From Xenorhabdus hominickii (GTDB lineage Bacteria; Pseudomonadota; Gammaproteobacteria; Enterobacterales; Enterobacteriaceae): 37,188 bases of DNA. Under the pieces are notes generated by a model. The model had not been told where the DNA came from. It searched no databases and saw only the letters and a program-made list of their open reading frames with translations. The position numbers were made by a program, and so were the translations under genes. Location: assembly GCF_002632725.1 (NCBI RefSeq), contig NZ_NJAI01000007.1, forward strand, positions 103,473 through 140,660, written 5' to 3'. Each line of letters starts with the position of its first letter. The first letter of the stretch is position 1. Below are positions 28,700 to 37,188 of the stretch, piece by piece.

Positions 28700-29173
28700 A
28701 TGATTGAAATTCTTGATGTTTGGGGTGAGGGGCGAATTGTTGTTAAAAAATGCCAATCTGTGTTCTGTCAAGACGAAATTGTTACGGGTTTTCCTAATGC
28801 AATAAATATAAATAAATTTGATCAAAAAATATCCAATGGTCCTAATAAAGGAAAAGATATTCCTAATCTTTCACCTGTTAATGATTATGATTATCCAGTT
28901 TTTGATATACCAGATAATTCATATAAATATATTACATTAAAAGGAGCTCCATTAACCCAAGGCACGGCCAACGAAATTCTACGGGTTTTCTGTAAAGAAC
29001 CTAACTTTGGGCGTATTTTCTTTTATGACTTAGATACAATCTCTTCAAATATTTTTCGTGGAATGACTGGAGATCATTTTGTAGTACTTTATGGTCGGTA
29101 TAAACCGTCTGAGTTAGGATTTCCTTTTAATGAGATTACAGCAGAAGTTGTTGATGTTTTCTTTCATAAATAA
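28700..29173 (+). CDS. Unrecognised 157-residue protein, first gene of AT-rich island
   Basis: I do not recognise this protein. The ATG is preceded by a strong GAGGGA at 6-9 bases and gives MIEILDVWGEGRIVVKKCQS. A TTG-started version 14 codons longer has no ribosome-binding site. There is no signal peptide or membrane helix, and the protein looks soluble. It has four cysteines and many aromatic and Asn/Asp residues (VNDYDYPVFDIPDNSYKYI, FGRIFFYDLD, HFVVLYGRYK), a composition suggesting beta structure. Codon use is clearly more AT-rich than in the neighbouring core genes, a sign of acquisition by transfer. The second island gene starts 25 bases downstream with its own strong ribosome-binding site, so the two form an operon. 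Confidence 0.7.
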   Translation: MIEILDVWGEGRIVVKKCQSVFCQDEIVTGFPNAININKFDQKISNGPNKGKDIPNLSPVNDYDYPVFDIPDNSYKYITLKGAPLTQGTANEILRVFCKEPNFGRIFFYDLDTISSNIFRGMTGDHFVVLYGRYKPSELGFPFNEITAEVVDVFFHK

Positions 29174-29198
29174 AATAATCTGAAATTTAGGAGGATTT

Positions 29199-29591
29199 AT
29201 GTCTAGTGTTACTGATATTGTTTCTATCGCTAATAATACACCTTATACCATGTCTGTAATAAATGGTGAGAACAGTAACCAAATATTTTCAATTGGGTCA
29301 GCACAAGCATGAAATGGAAGTTTATGGGTACCTTGGATTGGAAAAACCTCTGAGAACTACAAAGCTATAAAATTAATATTAGGTGCACGTAGTGATTATT
29401 ATATTTACGTTTTTCAGGATTACTATTATCCCTCTGGTGCAAATGCTATAAAATATCTTGCTGATTCATCTATGAATTACAATGGTGAAACCAAAGAAAT
29501 TGAAGGCGATAATAGAAATGGAGGAAGAAAAATTTTAGTCGTAAATCTAGTTGGTAGAGTTTTTTCCTTAAAAATGTTCAAAGGAGGTTGA
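29199..29591 (+). pseudogene. Unrecognised small gene interrupted by an in-frame TGA at codon 38
   Basis: After a strong AGGAGGA ribosome-binding site, the ATG opens a frame of 131 codons. It is broken only once, by TGA at 29310-29312, and then runs 92 more codons to a normal TGA. The first part reads MSSVTDIVSIANNTPYTMSV...FSIGSAQA. After the stop it continues NGSLWVPWIGKTSENYKAIK...YYIYVFQDYYYPSG and ends VGRVFSLKMFKGG. A single change, TGG to TGA, would restore Trp38 in a Trp-rich stretch. The size and pattern (NNT-rich start, alternating aromatic strands) resemble small beta-sandwich secreted or lectin-like proteins, but I cannot name a family. Read-through or a recent nonsense mutation are both possible. 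Confidence 0.6.
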
Positions 29592-29646
29592 TGGTGGTTT
29601 AAACTTAATTTTGTATAATATTTTCAATTAAAATAGATTGAACTCT

Positions 29647-29698
29647 AAGGGAACTAAAAACACTCTAGACTTAATTTTAATAAGGTAATAGTTCCCTT
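29647..29698 (+). terminator. Hairpin after the island genes
   Basis: AAGGGAACTA and TAGTTCCCTT form a perfect 10-bp stem with a 32-base AT-rich loop, about 55 bases after the second island gene. It is followed by only a short T-stretch. Confidence 0.5.
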
Positions 29699-30202
29699 TC
29701 TGGCATAAGTTTTCTATTCCTGCATAAATATGACTCTTTAAACTATTTTTAGCTTTTATCTGTATCAATATATTTTATACGCTTCTCTAAACTTGTCGTT
29801 TATTTTGTCATTCATCCTTATTTCCTTGGTAACAGCTTTAAATGTATACTTTCGTTACTCTGGGATAAGCCTTTCAAGATCTTGATCTGTATTAAATTTG
29901 AACAGTCAATTTGCACACCTAGTCATCAATAAATAATCAAAAACAGAAAAATTAGGTAGGAATCCGAGAGTTGCTGTTTTTATCTTCAACTTGAAAGGGG
30001 GAGACGCAAATTTTGGTAAAACGGTGATAGTATGTAGTCAGTGGAGTTAATAAATACCCTATGGGTTTCAAGATACAGCCAACAAAGTTGCAACTTGAAA
30101 AGTGATGGGTATACATAACGTACTTTCATAACTAGAGATAGAATATGGAATTTTTCACTAATCTATTGTTTCTAAATAAACTTCTTTGATATGGCGGATT
30201 TC
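29699..30202. other. AT-rich gap between the island and lolC
   Basis: About 500 bases without a credible gene. It contains the full copy of the dispersed repeat (30054-30112). On the minus strand there is a 16-codon frame (MNDKINDKFREAYKIY) behind AAGGA, ending near 29767, which may be a remnant. The lolCDE promoter must lie in its right part, but I could not assign it. Confidence 0.4.
30054..30112. repeat. Complete ATACCC/GGGTAT palindromic repeat upstream of lolC
   Basis: The 59-base element has ATACCC and GGGTAT at its ends, TTTCAAG and CTTGAAA further in, and the core AGCCAACAAAGTTGCAA. It is the longest of three related copies in the window and could fold into a stem-loop. It behaves like a small non-autonomous intergenic repeat (MITE/REP-like). 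Confidence 0.75.
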
Positions 30203-31405
30203 ATGTTCCAATCTGTCTCATTATTTATAGGATTGCGCTATATGCGTGGGCGAGCGGTCGATAAATTTGGCCGTTTTGTTTCATGGCTATCGGCTATTGG
30301 CATTACGTTGGGAGTGGCAGCACTGATCACCGTATTGTCAGTGATGAACGGGTTTGAACGTTCACTGGAAGGTAGCATTTTAGGTTTTATGCCTCAGGTT
30401 ATCATTACATCGGAAACCGGCTCTATCAAACCGGTTGAACATCCGAGTAGCCAGTTGGCGGAATTAAAAGGAGTTAACCGAATCACACCTCTTGTACAAG
30501 GTGATGTAGTGTTGCAAAGCCCGCGTAATGTTGGTGTTGGGGTTATGTTGGGCATTACACCTGATGAATATACGCCATTGGCGGAATATATTGTCGATGT
30601 TGATCGCAGCCAGCTACAACCGGGACGCTATTTTGTTATTTTGGGAGAAAAATTGGCAGCAAAATTGGGCGTTAAACGTGGTGATAAAATCCGCGTTATT
30701 GTGCCGAGTGCCAGCCAGTTGACGCCGATGGGCCGAATTCCTAGCCAGCGATTATTTACAGTGGTTGGTACATTCCAAGCCAACAGTGAAGTTGATGAGA
30801 CAGAAATGTTGGTTAACCAGCAGGATGCGGCACGGTTACTACGTTATCCGATTGGCAATATTACGGGCTGGCGTTTGTATCTTAAGGAACCACTCTCAGT
30901 TGATAGTCTGAGTCAGCAAAAGCTTCCTGAAGGGTTGATTTGGAAAGATTGGCGTGAACGCAAGGGTGAATTCTTTCAAGCGGTTCGCATGGAAAAAAAT
31001 ATGATGGGTTTATTACTGAGCCTTATTATCGCTGTAGCTGCTTTTAACATTATTACCTCTCTTTCTTTGCTGGTCATGGAGAAACAGGGTGAGATTGCTA
31101 TCTTACAGACCCAGGGGCTGACGCACTTTCAGGTAATGGTAATCTTCATGATCCAAGGAGCGGGAGCGGGCATTATTGGTGCCATATTGGGAACTGGGTT
31201 GGGGGTACTGCTTTCCAGCCAGTTAAATAGTTTAATGCCTGTTATCGGCCTGCTCACTGAAGGGATTCAATTACCGGTTGCAATTGATGCCACGCAAGTC
31301 GTGACAATCGCCCTCAGCGCCATGCTGATTTCTTTATTATCCACTTTATATCCTTCTTGGCGCGCGGCTGCCACCCAACCTGCTGAGGCTTTACGTTATG
31401 AGTAA
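30203..31405 (+). CDS. lolC: Lipoprotein-releasing ABC transporter permease LolC
   Basis: LolC is one of two permeases of the LolCDE complex, which extracts outer-membrane lipoproteins from the inner membrane and hands them to LolA. The 400-residue protein has an N-terminal membrane helix ([20 protein letters not shown]), a large periplasmic MacB-like domain (residues about 45-265) and three C-terminal helices. It ends [20 protein letters not shown] prefer the ATG giving [16 protein letters not shown], as in E. coli, with GGCGGA in front; an ATG four codons earlier is possible. Its end overlaps lolD by 8 bases. Confidence 0.95.
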   Translation: MFQSVSLFIGLRYMRGRAVDKFGRFVSWLSAIGITLGVAALITVLSVMNGFERSLEGSILGFMPQVIITSETGSIKPVEHPSSQLAELKGVNRITPLVQGDVVLQSPRNVGVGVMLGITPDEYTPLAEYIVDVDRSQLQPGRYFVILGEKLAAKLGVKRGDKIRVIVPSASQLTPMGRIPSQRLFTVVGTFQANSEVDETEMLVNQQDAARLLRYPIGNITGWRLYLKEPLSVDSLSQQKLPEGLIWKDWRERKGEFFQAVRMEKNMMGLLLSLIIAVAAFNIITSLSLLVMEKQGEIAILQTQGLTHFQVMVIFMIQGAGAGIIGAILGTGLGVLLSSQLNSLMPVIGLLTEGIQLPVAIDATQVVTIALSAMLISLLSTLYPSWRAAATQPAEALRYE

Positions 31406-32117
31406 CCAACCCTTATTGCTGTGCAATCATTTGTGTAAAAAATATCAGGAAGGAAAGGTTTCCACAGAAGTATTAAGAAATGTCACTTTTTCCATGCAAC
31501 AGAGAGAAATGATGGCAATTGTTGGTAGTTCGGGTTCTGGTAAAAGTACACTTTTGCATCTGCTTGGTGCTCTGGATTCACCAACTTCTGGCGAAGTGCT
31601 TTTCAAGGGGCAATCCCTGAAGCTGCTTTCTTCTTCTGAACGGGCCGAATTACGTAACAGGGAAATAGGCTTTATCTATCAGTTTCACCATCTACTGCCA
31701 GATTTTAGTGCGTTGGAAAATGTCGCTATGCCGTTATTGATTGGCGGTAAGAAACTGATTGGTGGTAAAAAACATCAGGCACAACAAAAAGCACTCGAGA
31801 TGCTGGCGGCTGTTGGGCTGGAGAATCGGGCGCAACATCGGCCTTCTGAGCTATCAGGAGGAGAGCGTCAACGTGTCGCGATTGCCCGGGCGCTGGTCAA
31901 TGATCCCTCACTGGTCTTGGCAGATGAGCCGACGGGCAATCTTGACCAGCGTAATGCGGACAGTGTTTTTCAACTGTTGCAAGAATTGAATCAACAGCAA
32001 GGTACGGCATTTTTGGTCGTAACTCATGATTTAAAATTAGCTGGCAGATTAACTCGTCAATTAGAAATGCGTGATGGGTATTTACAGGACGAATCAACCC
32101 TGATGGGGGAGATGTAA
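31398..32117 (+). CDS. lolD: Lipoprotein-releasing ABC transporter ATPase LolD
   Basis: LolD powers lipoprotein release by the LolCDE complex. The 239-residue ATPase has Walker [10 protein letters not shown] (residues 43-51), the Q-loop in [20 protein letters not shown], signature LSGGERQR (152-159), Walker [13 protein letters not shown], and the switch histidine in VVTHD. It is unusual in carrying a six-residue tandem duplication ([12 protein letters not shown], residues 114-125) after the Q-loop. E. coli has a single LIGKKK there, as I recall. It overlaps lolC by 8 bases and its stop codon overlaps the lolE start by one base. Confidence 0.96.
   Translation: MSNQPLLLCNHLCKKYQEGKVSTEVLRNVTFSMQQREMMAIVGSSGSGKSTLLHLLGALDSPTSGEVLFKGQSLKLLSSSERAELRNREIGFIYQFHHLLPDFSALENVAMPLLIGGKKLIGGKKHQAQQKALEMLAAVGLENRAQHRPSELSGGERQRVAIARALVNDPSLVLADEPTGNLDQRNADSVFQLLQELNQQQGTAFLVVTHDLKLAGRLTRQLEMRDGYLQDESTLMGEM
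31737..31772 (+). repeat. 18-bp in-frame tandem duplication in lolD
   Basis: Two adjacent 18-mers, TTGATTGGCGGTAAGAAA and CTGATTGGTGGTAAAAAA, both encode LIGGKK. All three differences are synonymous. Confidence 0.9.
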
Positions 32118-33364
32118 TGGCGAATCTGCCTCTTGCGTTATTTACCGCATTACGGTTCAGCCGAGGACGCCGTCGTTCAGGAATGGTTTCTCTGATTTCT
32201 GTCATTTCGACACTGGGTATTATGCTGGGTGTCGCTGTGCTGATTATTGGCCTGAGTGCCATGAATGGTTTTGAGAGAGAACTGAAAAATCGGGTACTTT
32301 CTGTTGTTCCACACGGACAGATTTATGCGGTAGAACAGCCTTTTCAGGATTGGGAATCGGCGCTTTTGCGGGTGAAACAGACCCCGGGTATTGTAAGCGC
32401 CTCTCCCTATATTGAGTTTACCGGCTTGATGGAGCATGGCGAAAAACTTCACGCTGTGCAGATTCGTGGGGTGGTGCCGGACACAGAATCTGATGTCAGT
32501 GCGTTACCTCAGTTTGTGCGGGATGGGGCATGGAAAACATTCAAAGCGGGTAACAATCAGGTCATTTTAGGGCAAAGTGTAGCAAATTCACTGCATGTAA
32601 AACAAGGTGATTGGCTGACGGTCATGATCCCCAATAGTGATCCGAGTCTGAAACTCTTACAGCCTAAACGTGTTCGCCTACATGTTGCGGGTGTTTTCCA
32701 GTTGAGCGGTATGTTGGATCATCGCTTGGCCTTGATTCCCTTAGCTGATGCTCAGCAATATCTGGATTATGGCTATGCCATAACAGGCATTGCTATCAAA
32801 ACGGATAATGTTTTTGCAGCAGAACAGCATGTTTGGGATGCGGGGAACGCCACGGGGAAATATGTGTATATCAGCACATGGATAAAAGACTACGGTTACA
32901 TGTATAACGATATCCAGATGGTGCGCAGTATTATGTATCTGGCGATGGTACTGGTGATTGGTGTTGCCTGCTTTAACATAATTTCAACGCTGATTATGGC
33001 GGTGAAGGATAAAAGCAGTGATATTGCTATTCTACGTACATTGGGTGCCAAAGATGGCCATATTAGGGCGATCTTTTTATGGTATGGATTACTAACTGGT
33101 ATGATTGGTAGTCTTATCGGTGTAGCGGTTGGGATTTTTACCTCGTTGAATTTGACGACTATTATTAAGGGGTTGGAAAAGATGCTTGGGCATCAACTCC
33201 TTTCGGGAGATATCTATTTTATTGATTTTCTGCCGTCAGAATTACACCCGACGGATATTTTTTATGTTCTGTTGACGGCATTAATATTGAGCTTACTGGC
33301 TAGTTGGTATCCTGCTCGTCGGGCCAGTAAACTTGATCCAGCACGAATTTTGAGCGGTCAATAA
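32117..33364 (+). CDS. lolE: Lipoprotein-releasing ABC transporter permease LolE
   Basis: LolE pairs with LolC in the LolCDE complex and is the subunit that first accepts lipoproteins. The 415-residue protein has an N-terminal helix ([21 protein letters not shown]), a periplasmic domain, and three C-terminal helices with the coupling segment [15 protein letters not shown]. The end is [19 protein letters not shown]. Its ATG shares one base with the lolD stop codon. nagK, which follows lolE in E. coli, is missing, and cobB comes next after about 200 bases. Confidence 0.96.
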   Translation: MANLPLALFTALRFSRGRRRSGMVSLISVISTLGIMLGVAVLIIGLSAMNGFERELKNRVLSVVPHGQIYAVEQPFQDWESALLRVKQTPGIVSASPYIEFTGLMEHGEKLHAVQIRGVVPDTESDVSALPQFVRDGAWKTFKAGNNQVILGQSVANSLHVKQGDWLTVMIPNSDPSLKLLQPKRVRLHVAGVFQLSGMLDHRLALIPLADAQQYLDYGYAITGIAIKTDNVFAAEQHVWDAGNATGKYVYISTWIKDYGYMYNDIQMVRSIMYLAMVLVIGVACFNIISTLIMAVKDKSSDIAILRTLGAKDGHIRAIFLWYGLLTGMIGSLIGVAVGIFTSLNLTTIIKGLEKMLGHQLLSGDIYFIDFLPSELHPTDIFYVLLTALILSLLASWYPARRASKLDPARILSGQ

Positions 33365-33570
33365 TATGCCAAGGTATTAACGAATGTATAAGCGCATTAT
33401 CGTATAATCTAATTGGCAAAATATGAATCTGCGGAACGTTCTTAGTTACCATTTTTGGGTGTTGTTCTACGGTGCTGTCCTCAGATATATGCCTTTGGAT
33501 ATATGTCTTTCGATATACAGTATCCATGGAATAGACACCGAATGAAGGAAATACTATTGGAAATAGCCAT

Positions 33571-34401
33571 ATGAGAGCTCGTTATCAGCATAGTAAATTT
33601 TTCCGGGTGAAACGATTACGGCGTCAGCGATTACATAGACAAAATTTTTACAGGGATATTCGATTGGCAAATAAAATAGAAAAGCCCCATGTGGTGGTGC
33701 TGACGGGGGCAGGGATCTCTGCTGAGTCAGGCATTCGAACATTTCGCTCTTCTGATGGCCTGTGGGAAGAACATCGAGTTGAAGATATTGCGACACCGGA
33801 AGGTTTCCAACGTGATCCCAAAATGGTTCAGGCATTTTATAATGCCCGCCGAGAGCAGCTCCAGCAGCCGGAGATCAAACCCAATGCCGCACATTACGCA
33901 TTGGCAGAACTTGAGCAGGAGCTTGGCGACCATTTTTTGTTGGTGACACAGAATATCGATAACCTGCATGAGCGAGCAGGGAGTCATCGTGTTCTACATA
34001 TGCACGGCGAATTACTGAAAGTTCGTTGCTGTCAGTCTGGTCAGGTGGTTGAATGGGCAACTGAGCTAACGATGAACGATCTCTGCCATTGTTGCCAATT
34101 TCCGTCCCAACTGCGCCCTCATGTGGTGTGGTTTGGAGAAATGCCATTGGGCATGGAGCAGATTTATGCCGCGTTAGCTGATGCTGATATATTTATTGCA
34201 ATCGGAACCTCGGGTCATGTTTATCCCGCAGCTGGTTTCGTGCATGAGGCCAAATTATCTGGCTCGCACACTGTTGAGCTGAATCTTGAGCCTAGTCAAG
34301 TCGAGAGCCTATTCGATGAAAAATACTATGGTCACGCCAGTAAAATTGTCACTCGATATGTTCAGTCTTTAATTCACCAGATTAAGGCAGATAAAAGCTG
34401 A
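33571..34401 (+). CDS. cobB: NAD-dependent protein deacylase CobB (sirtuin)
   Basis: CobB removes acetyl and succinyl groups from lysines using NAD+, activating acetyl-CoA synthetase among others. The 276-residue protein has an arginine-rich N-terminal extension (about residues 1-35) as in the long E. coli form. It then shows [16 protein letters not shown], Tyr90 and Arg93 of the desuccinylase type (AFYNARR), [12 protein letters not shown], and the catalytic His145 in [11 protein letters not shown]. The zinc cysteines include CHCC. The given ATG keeps the basic extension; a shorter start near LANKIEKPH is also conceivable. Confidence 0.94.
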   Translation: MRARYQHSKFFRVKRLRRQRLHRQNFYRDIRLANKIEKPHVVVLTGAGISAESGIRTFRSSDGLWEEHRVEDIATPEGFQRDPKMVQAFYNARREQLQQPEIKPNAAHYALAELEQELGDHFLLVTQNIDNLHERAGSHRVLHMHGELLKVRCCQSGQVVEWATELTMNDLCHCCQFPSQLRPHVVWFGEMPLGMEQIYAALADADIFIAIGTSGHVYPAAGFVHEAKLSGSHTVELNLEPSQVESLFDEKYYGHASKIVTRYVQSLIHQIKADKS

Positions 34402-34443
34402 TTTGACGCAATATCTAAGCTATCCATCTTCTCCATAATTAAT

Positions 34444-34461
34444 CCATAAGATTTATGGGGG
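34444..34461 (+). promoter_or_regulatory. Small hairpin touching the pepT ribosome-binding site
   Basis: CCATAA and TTATGG form a 6-bp stem whose right arm runs into the GGGG that serves as the pepT ribosome-binding site. It could modulate translation, but it is short. Confidence 0.3.
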
Positions 34462-34469
34462 AATAAAAG

Positions 34470-35702
34470 ATGGATAGATTATTAGAGCGTTTTTTTAAAT
34501 ATATTTCATTTGATACTCAATCAAAACCATCCGCTAAAACCATTCCCAGCAGCAACGGTCAACTGAAACTCGCCAAAGCGCTCTATGAGGAAATCATTCA
34601 ACTTGGCTTTGTAGATATCACCCTCAATAAGCGAGGTTGTGTAATGGCAACATTACCATCAAATGTTACCTGGCCTGTACCTGTTCTTGGCTTTATTGCA
34701 CATCTTGATACATCACCGGATTTTTCTGGTAAGCATGTTAATCCTCAAATTTTGGAAAACTATCGCGGTGGTGATATCGCTTTGGGAGTTGGAGACGAAG
34801 TACTGTCGCCAGTTATGTTTCCGATATTGCACAGTCTATTGGGCAAGACACTGATTACGACAGATGGAAAAACACTCTTAGGCGCTGATGATAAAGCTGG
34901 TATTGCTGAAATCATCACGGCAATGGTGCGCTTGAAACAGAAAAATGTTCCACACGGTGATATTCGGATTGCATTTACGCCTGATAAAGAAATTGGCAAA
35001 GGTGCTCACTATTTTGATATAGAAACGTTCGGGGCGGAATGGGCCTATACCGTTGATGGTGGCGGTATAGGGGAATTAGAGTTTGAAAATTTTAATGCTG
35101 CATCAGTGAATATCAAAATTATGGGTAACATGGCTCACCCGGGTAGTGCTAAAGGTGTGATGGTTAATGCATCGTCGCTGGCAATGCGCATTCATCATGC
35201 TTTGCCCCCAGAAGAGGTGCCTGAACATACAGATGGTCATGAAGGATTTTACCATTTACAGAGCATAAAAGGCACGGTAGAGCGAGCTGATATACACTAT
35301 ATTATCCGAGATTTTGACCGAAATAATTTTGAAAAACGTAAAAGAACGATATTCGCCATTGCAGAAAAGGTAGGAAAAGGGTTACATCCAGATTGCTATA
35401 TAGAGCTGACAATTGATGACTGTTATTACAACATGCACAGTGAAATGATCAAGCATCCACATGTTATTGCACTGGCTAAACAAGCTATGTTGGATTGTGA
35501 CATTGAGCCGATAATTCAGCCGATCCGTGGTGGTACTGATGGTGCGCAGCTATCTTATCGAGGTCTGCCTTGCCCGAATATTTTCACTGGTGGATATAAT
35601 TATCACAGTAAGCACGAATTTATTTCATTGGAAGGTATGGAAAAGGCGGTCAGTGTCATCATGCGGATCGCTGAATTGACAGCAATTGATCAAAATAATT
35701 AG
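34470..35702 (+). CDS. pepT: Peptidase T (tripeptide aminopeptidase), catalytic Glu replaced by Lys
   Basis: PepT is a cytoplasmic dizinc M20B aminopeptidase that cuts the first residue from tripeptides. The 410-residue protein aligns with Salmonella PepT throughout. Metal ligands are present: His78 (AHLDTSPD), Asp140 (LLGADDKAG), Glu174, Asp196 (YTVDGG) and His379 ([11 protein letters not shown]). Asp80 is also kept. However, the family motif TPDEE reads TPDKE: position 173, the catalytic general base in Salmonella, is lysine (AAA for GAA). The rest of the gene is intact, so the enzyme may be recently inactivated or altered. GGGGGAA precedes the ATG. A shared terminator lies between it and roxA. 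Confidence 0.95.
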   Translation: MDRLLERFFKYISFDTQSKPSAKTIPSSNGQLKLAKALYEEIIQLGFVDITLNKRGCVMATLPSNVTWPVPVLGFIAHLDTSPDFSGKHVNPQILENYRGGDIALGVGDEVLSPVMFPILHSLLGKTLITTDGKTLLGADDKAGIAEIITAMVRLKQKNVPHGDIRIAFTPDKEIGKGAHYFDIETFGAEWAYTVDGGGIGELEFENFNAASVNIKIMGNMAHPGSAKGVMVNASSLAMRIHHALPPEEVPEHTDGHEGFYHLQSIKGTVERADIHYIIRDFDRNNFEKRKRTIFAIAEKVGKGLHPDCYIELTIDDCYYNMHSEMIKHPHVIALAKQAMLDCDIEPIIQPIRGGTDGAQLSYRGLPCPNIFTGGYNYHSKHEFISLEGMEKAVSVIMRIAELTAIDQNN

Positions 35703-35796
35703 TTACTTAAAAAATTAATTATTTTAAAAACAATCTATTACATGAGAAATAATGCGTTATCTGATGAGCTTAAAAGTAAAAAATGAACATTTAATC

Positions 35797-35823
35797 AAAG
35801 GGGCAAATGTTGCCCCTTTTTTT
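35797..35823. terminator. Bidirectional terminator between pepT and roxA
   Basis: AAAGGGGCAA and TTGCCCCTTT form a perfect 10-bp stem with a 3-base loop, followed by a T-run for pepT. On the other strand it also serves convergent roxA, ending in TTTGATT. Confidence 0.93.
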
Positions 35824-35828
35824 AGTCA

Positions 35829-36950
35829 TTAATCATTAAAATACCAATAACCACAATTGACCAAAGCGGTAAGCAGGGTAATGAATCGAACATCATCGAT
35901 AGCGTCACCTAACTGTCCGGCATTGACCTTATCATACTGACAAAGTGCATCTGCGGCATGAAGATGAGGAGTATCTATTAATTCCCCATTGACGAAACAT
36001 TGATCACCGACACGTAGGGCGCGTAACCCACTCAATCGGTTCAAGGCTTCACCCTGTTTCAGCAATTCATAAATCTCATCACTTTCATAAGGGGGTTCTG
36101 GTGGAGCAAGATCCAGTTCATGACGTGATTGAGATATGAATTCACCAAACCAATTTTGGAAAGTCTCTGGCTGTTCCAGCAATTCACGCATCATGGAACG
36201 AAGAGTCGTCAGTTCATTTGTTTGGATCAGGGAAGGATTATCACGAAATGTCAGTTCTGGATCGCTGTAGCGATGGCTGCCTAACTCATTTGCGAGAATA
36301 TAATCAGCAAATCCACTGAATAATTCGCGGGCGTTGGGGGAGCGGAATCCAACAGAATAGTTCAGTGAATCCTCAATGGCATAACCTTCATGTGGAAAAC
36401 CCGGTGGAATATAAAGGATATCGCCCGGCAGCATTTCTTCATCAATGATTGCTTCAAAGGGATCAACCTGTAATAAATCAGGATGAGGGCAATGCTGTTT
36501 CATAGGGATTTTATCCCCTACACGCCAGCGTCGACGGCCTTTTCCCTGAATGATGAAAACATCATATTGATCAAGGTGAGGGCCGACACCACCACCGGGT
36601 ACAGAGAAAGAGATCATCAAGTCATCCATGCGCCAGTCAGACAGCACACGGAATGGTTTCATAAGAGCAGAAGAGGGGAGATGCCAGTGGTCAACAGCCT
36701 GTACAAGCAGTGACCAATCTTTCTCGCCTAAATGGTCGTAGGTTTCAAATGGCCCATGGGAAACTTCCCAGCGGCCATTTTTCTGGCTGACCAGACGACT
36801 ATCGATTTCATTTTCCATCGCCAGTCCCGCCAGCTCATCGGGAGAAAGGGGATCAATAAACTGATGGAAACCCTGTTTAATCAGCAATGGTCGTTTTTGC
36901 CAATGGTTCTGCAAAAACGCTTGCCAGTCCAGATTTAGCTGATAATCCAT
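35829..36950 (-). CDS. roxA: Ribosomal protein L16 arginine 3-hydroxylase RoxA (YcfD)
   Basis: RoxA is a 2-oxoglutarate/Fe(II) oxygenase of the JmjC type that hydroxylates an arginine (Arg81 in E. coli) of ribosomal protein L16. The 373-residue protein has the iron-binding HxD in GPHLDQYDVF (about residue 124) and the distal histidine in PPGFPHEGYA, followed by SLNYSVGFRSP. The C-terminal winged-helix part (RLSGLRALRVGDQCFVNGE) is also conserved. It is convergent with pepT and shares its terminator. In E. coli phoQ-phoP lie next to roxA. Here that side contains no recognisable gene before the window ends. Confidence 0.96.
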   Translation of the reverse strand: MDYQLNLDWQAFLQNHWQKRPLLIKQGFHQFIDPLSPDELAGLAMENEIDSRLVSQKNGRWEVSHGPFETYDHLGEKDWSLLVQAVDHWHLPSSALMKPFRVLSDWRMDDLMISFSVPGGGVGPHLDQYDVFIIQGKGRRRWRVGDKIPMKQHCPHPDLLQVDPFEAIIDEEMLPGDILYIPPGFPHEGYAIEDSLNYSVGFRSPNARELFSGFADYILANELGSHRYSDPELTFRDNPSLIQTNELTTLRSMMRELLEQPETFQNWFGEFISQSRHELDLAPPEPPYESDEIYELLKQGEALNRLSGLRALRVGDQCFVNGELIDTPHLHAADALCQYDKVNAGQLGDAIDDVRFITLLTALVNCGYWYFND

Positions 36951-37068
36951 GGTGACATCCTGAAGTGAGAGGTGAATTTCGCGCTATTATAACCCAAAGA
37001 TTTCAATTTGCAGCGTGGTGGCAAGGGGCAGACTCACGAGAACATAGATAATGATGTAACAGGGAGCA

Positions 37069-37188
37069 ATGAGTGCAGCCAATACCTATTTAACCCGAAT
37101 TCTGGATAAGAAATTGACGAGAAGCCTGTTCCCGGAGCAAAGTTTTGGTGCACACCGAAAACAACTCCGAGGGGGAACAGGCTATGGA
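37069..37188 (+). CDS. Open frame running off the window end, unrecognised
   Basis: AGGGAG followed closely by ATG opens a frame that stays open for 40 codons to the window end (MSAANTYLTRILDKKLTRSL...). I do not recognise the sequence, and a strong palindrome lies within it, so it may not be coding. Listed only because it is open at the edge. Confidence 0.2.
   Translation, partial: MSAANTYLTRILDKKLTRSLFPEQSFGAHRKQLRGGTGYG
37123..37183. repeat. Strong nested palindrome that pairs away a ribosome-binding site
   Basis: AGCCTGTTCCC (37123-37133) and GGGAACAGGCT (37173-37183) are perfect 11-bp arms. CGGAG/CTCCG and GTTTT/AAAAC pair further in. The right arm region holds GAGGGGG, and an ATG follows directly at 37184. 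Such a hairpin is typical of the left ends of IS200/IS605-type elements, in which the transposase ribosome-binding site is sequestered. The element itself lies outside the window. Confidence 0.5.

Noticed and set aside
29310..29360. TGA in the island gene read as selenocysteine
   Set aside because: I see no convincing bacterial SECIS-type hairpin with the usual loop directly after the TGA, and Trp is the natural residue given the surrounding sequence.
37123..37183. Integron attC site
   Set aside because: The palindrome lacks the RYYYAAC and GTTRRRY core boxes at its ends.

Overview
The window is AT-rich enterobacterial chromosome. Gene content, gene order and protein sequences point to the Morganellaceae, most likely Xenorhabdus or Photorhabdus. 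This is judged from recalled family sequences and E. coli gene order, not from a database search. Almost everything belongs to the conserved block that in E. coli runs from rne to roxA.

Layout: (1) Bases 1-1000 are a decayed accessory margin. They hold the last codons of what looks like a phage tail-fibre assembly gene, tandem 9-bp repeats, the broken start of a P4-type integrase, and a GNAT acetyltransferase gene that has lost its core. (2) tmaR and a convergent NAD(P)-binding reductase gene with a Fur-box-like site follow. (3) rne, on the minus strand with a long leader, is divergent from rluC, which overlaps yceF tail to tail. (4) yceD-rpmF-plsX-fabH-fabD-fabG-acpP-fabF is the ribosomal protein and fatty-acid synthesis cluster; pabC-mltG-tmk-holB-ycfH-hinT-lpoB-thiK-nagZ follows (folate, peptidoglycan, DNA replication, cell-wall recycling). 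(5) ndh is followed by an odd YcfJ-like gene, with mfd convergent to it. (6) A gene-poor AT-rich island between mfd and lolC carries two small unrecognised genes, the second interrupted by an in-frame TGA. (7) lolC-lolD-lolE, cobB and pepT are on the plus strand, with roxA on the minus strand. The window ends in a strong palindrome with a possible start codon just after it.

How the genes work together: plsX, fabH, fabD, fabG, acpP and fabF supply acyl chains. mltG, lpoB and nagZ act on peptidoglycan synthesis and turnover, and lolCDE exports lipoproteins such as LpoB. rne, rluC, yceD, rpmF and roxA concern RNA decay and the ribosome. Compared with E. coli the block lacks ptsG and fhuE (between ycfH and hinT), ycfL, ycfP, nagK, ycfT and other small ycf genes.

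The most notable observations are these. PepT has lysine at position 173, where the family has its catalytic glutamate. A YcfJ homologue has kept both ends but lost the glycine-zipper core. The small-gene island has a Trp-like-to-TGA interruption. LolD and HolB each carry an 18-bp tandem duplication. There is a small dispersed palindromic repeat family with ATACCC/GGGTAT ends. I see no CRISPR array, rRNA or tRNA. I did not find a convincing new multi-gene system; the island at about 28.6-29.7 kb is the best candidate for unknown biology.
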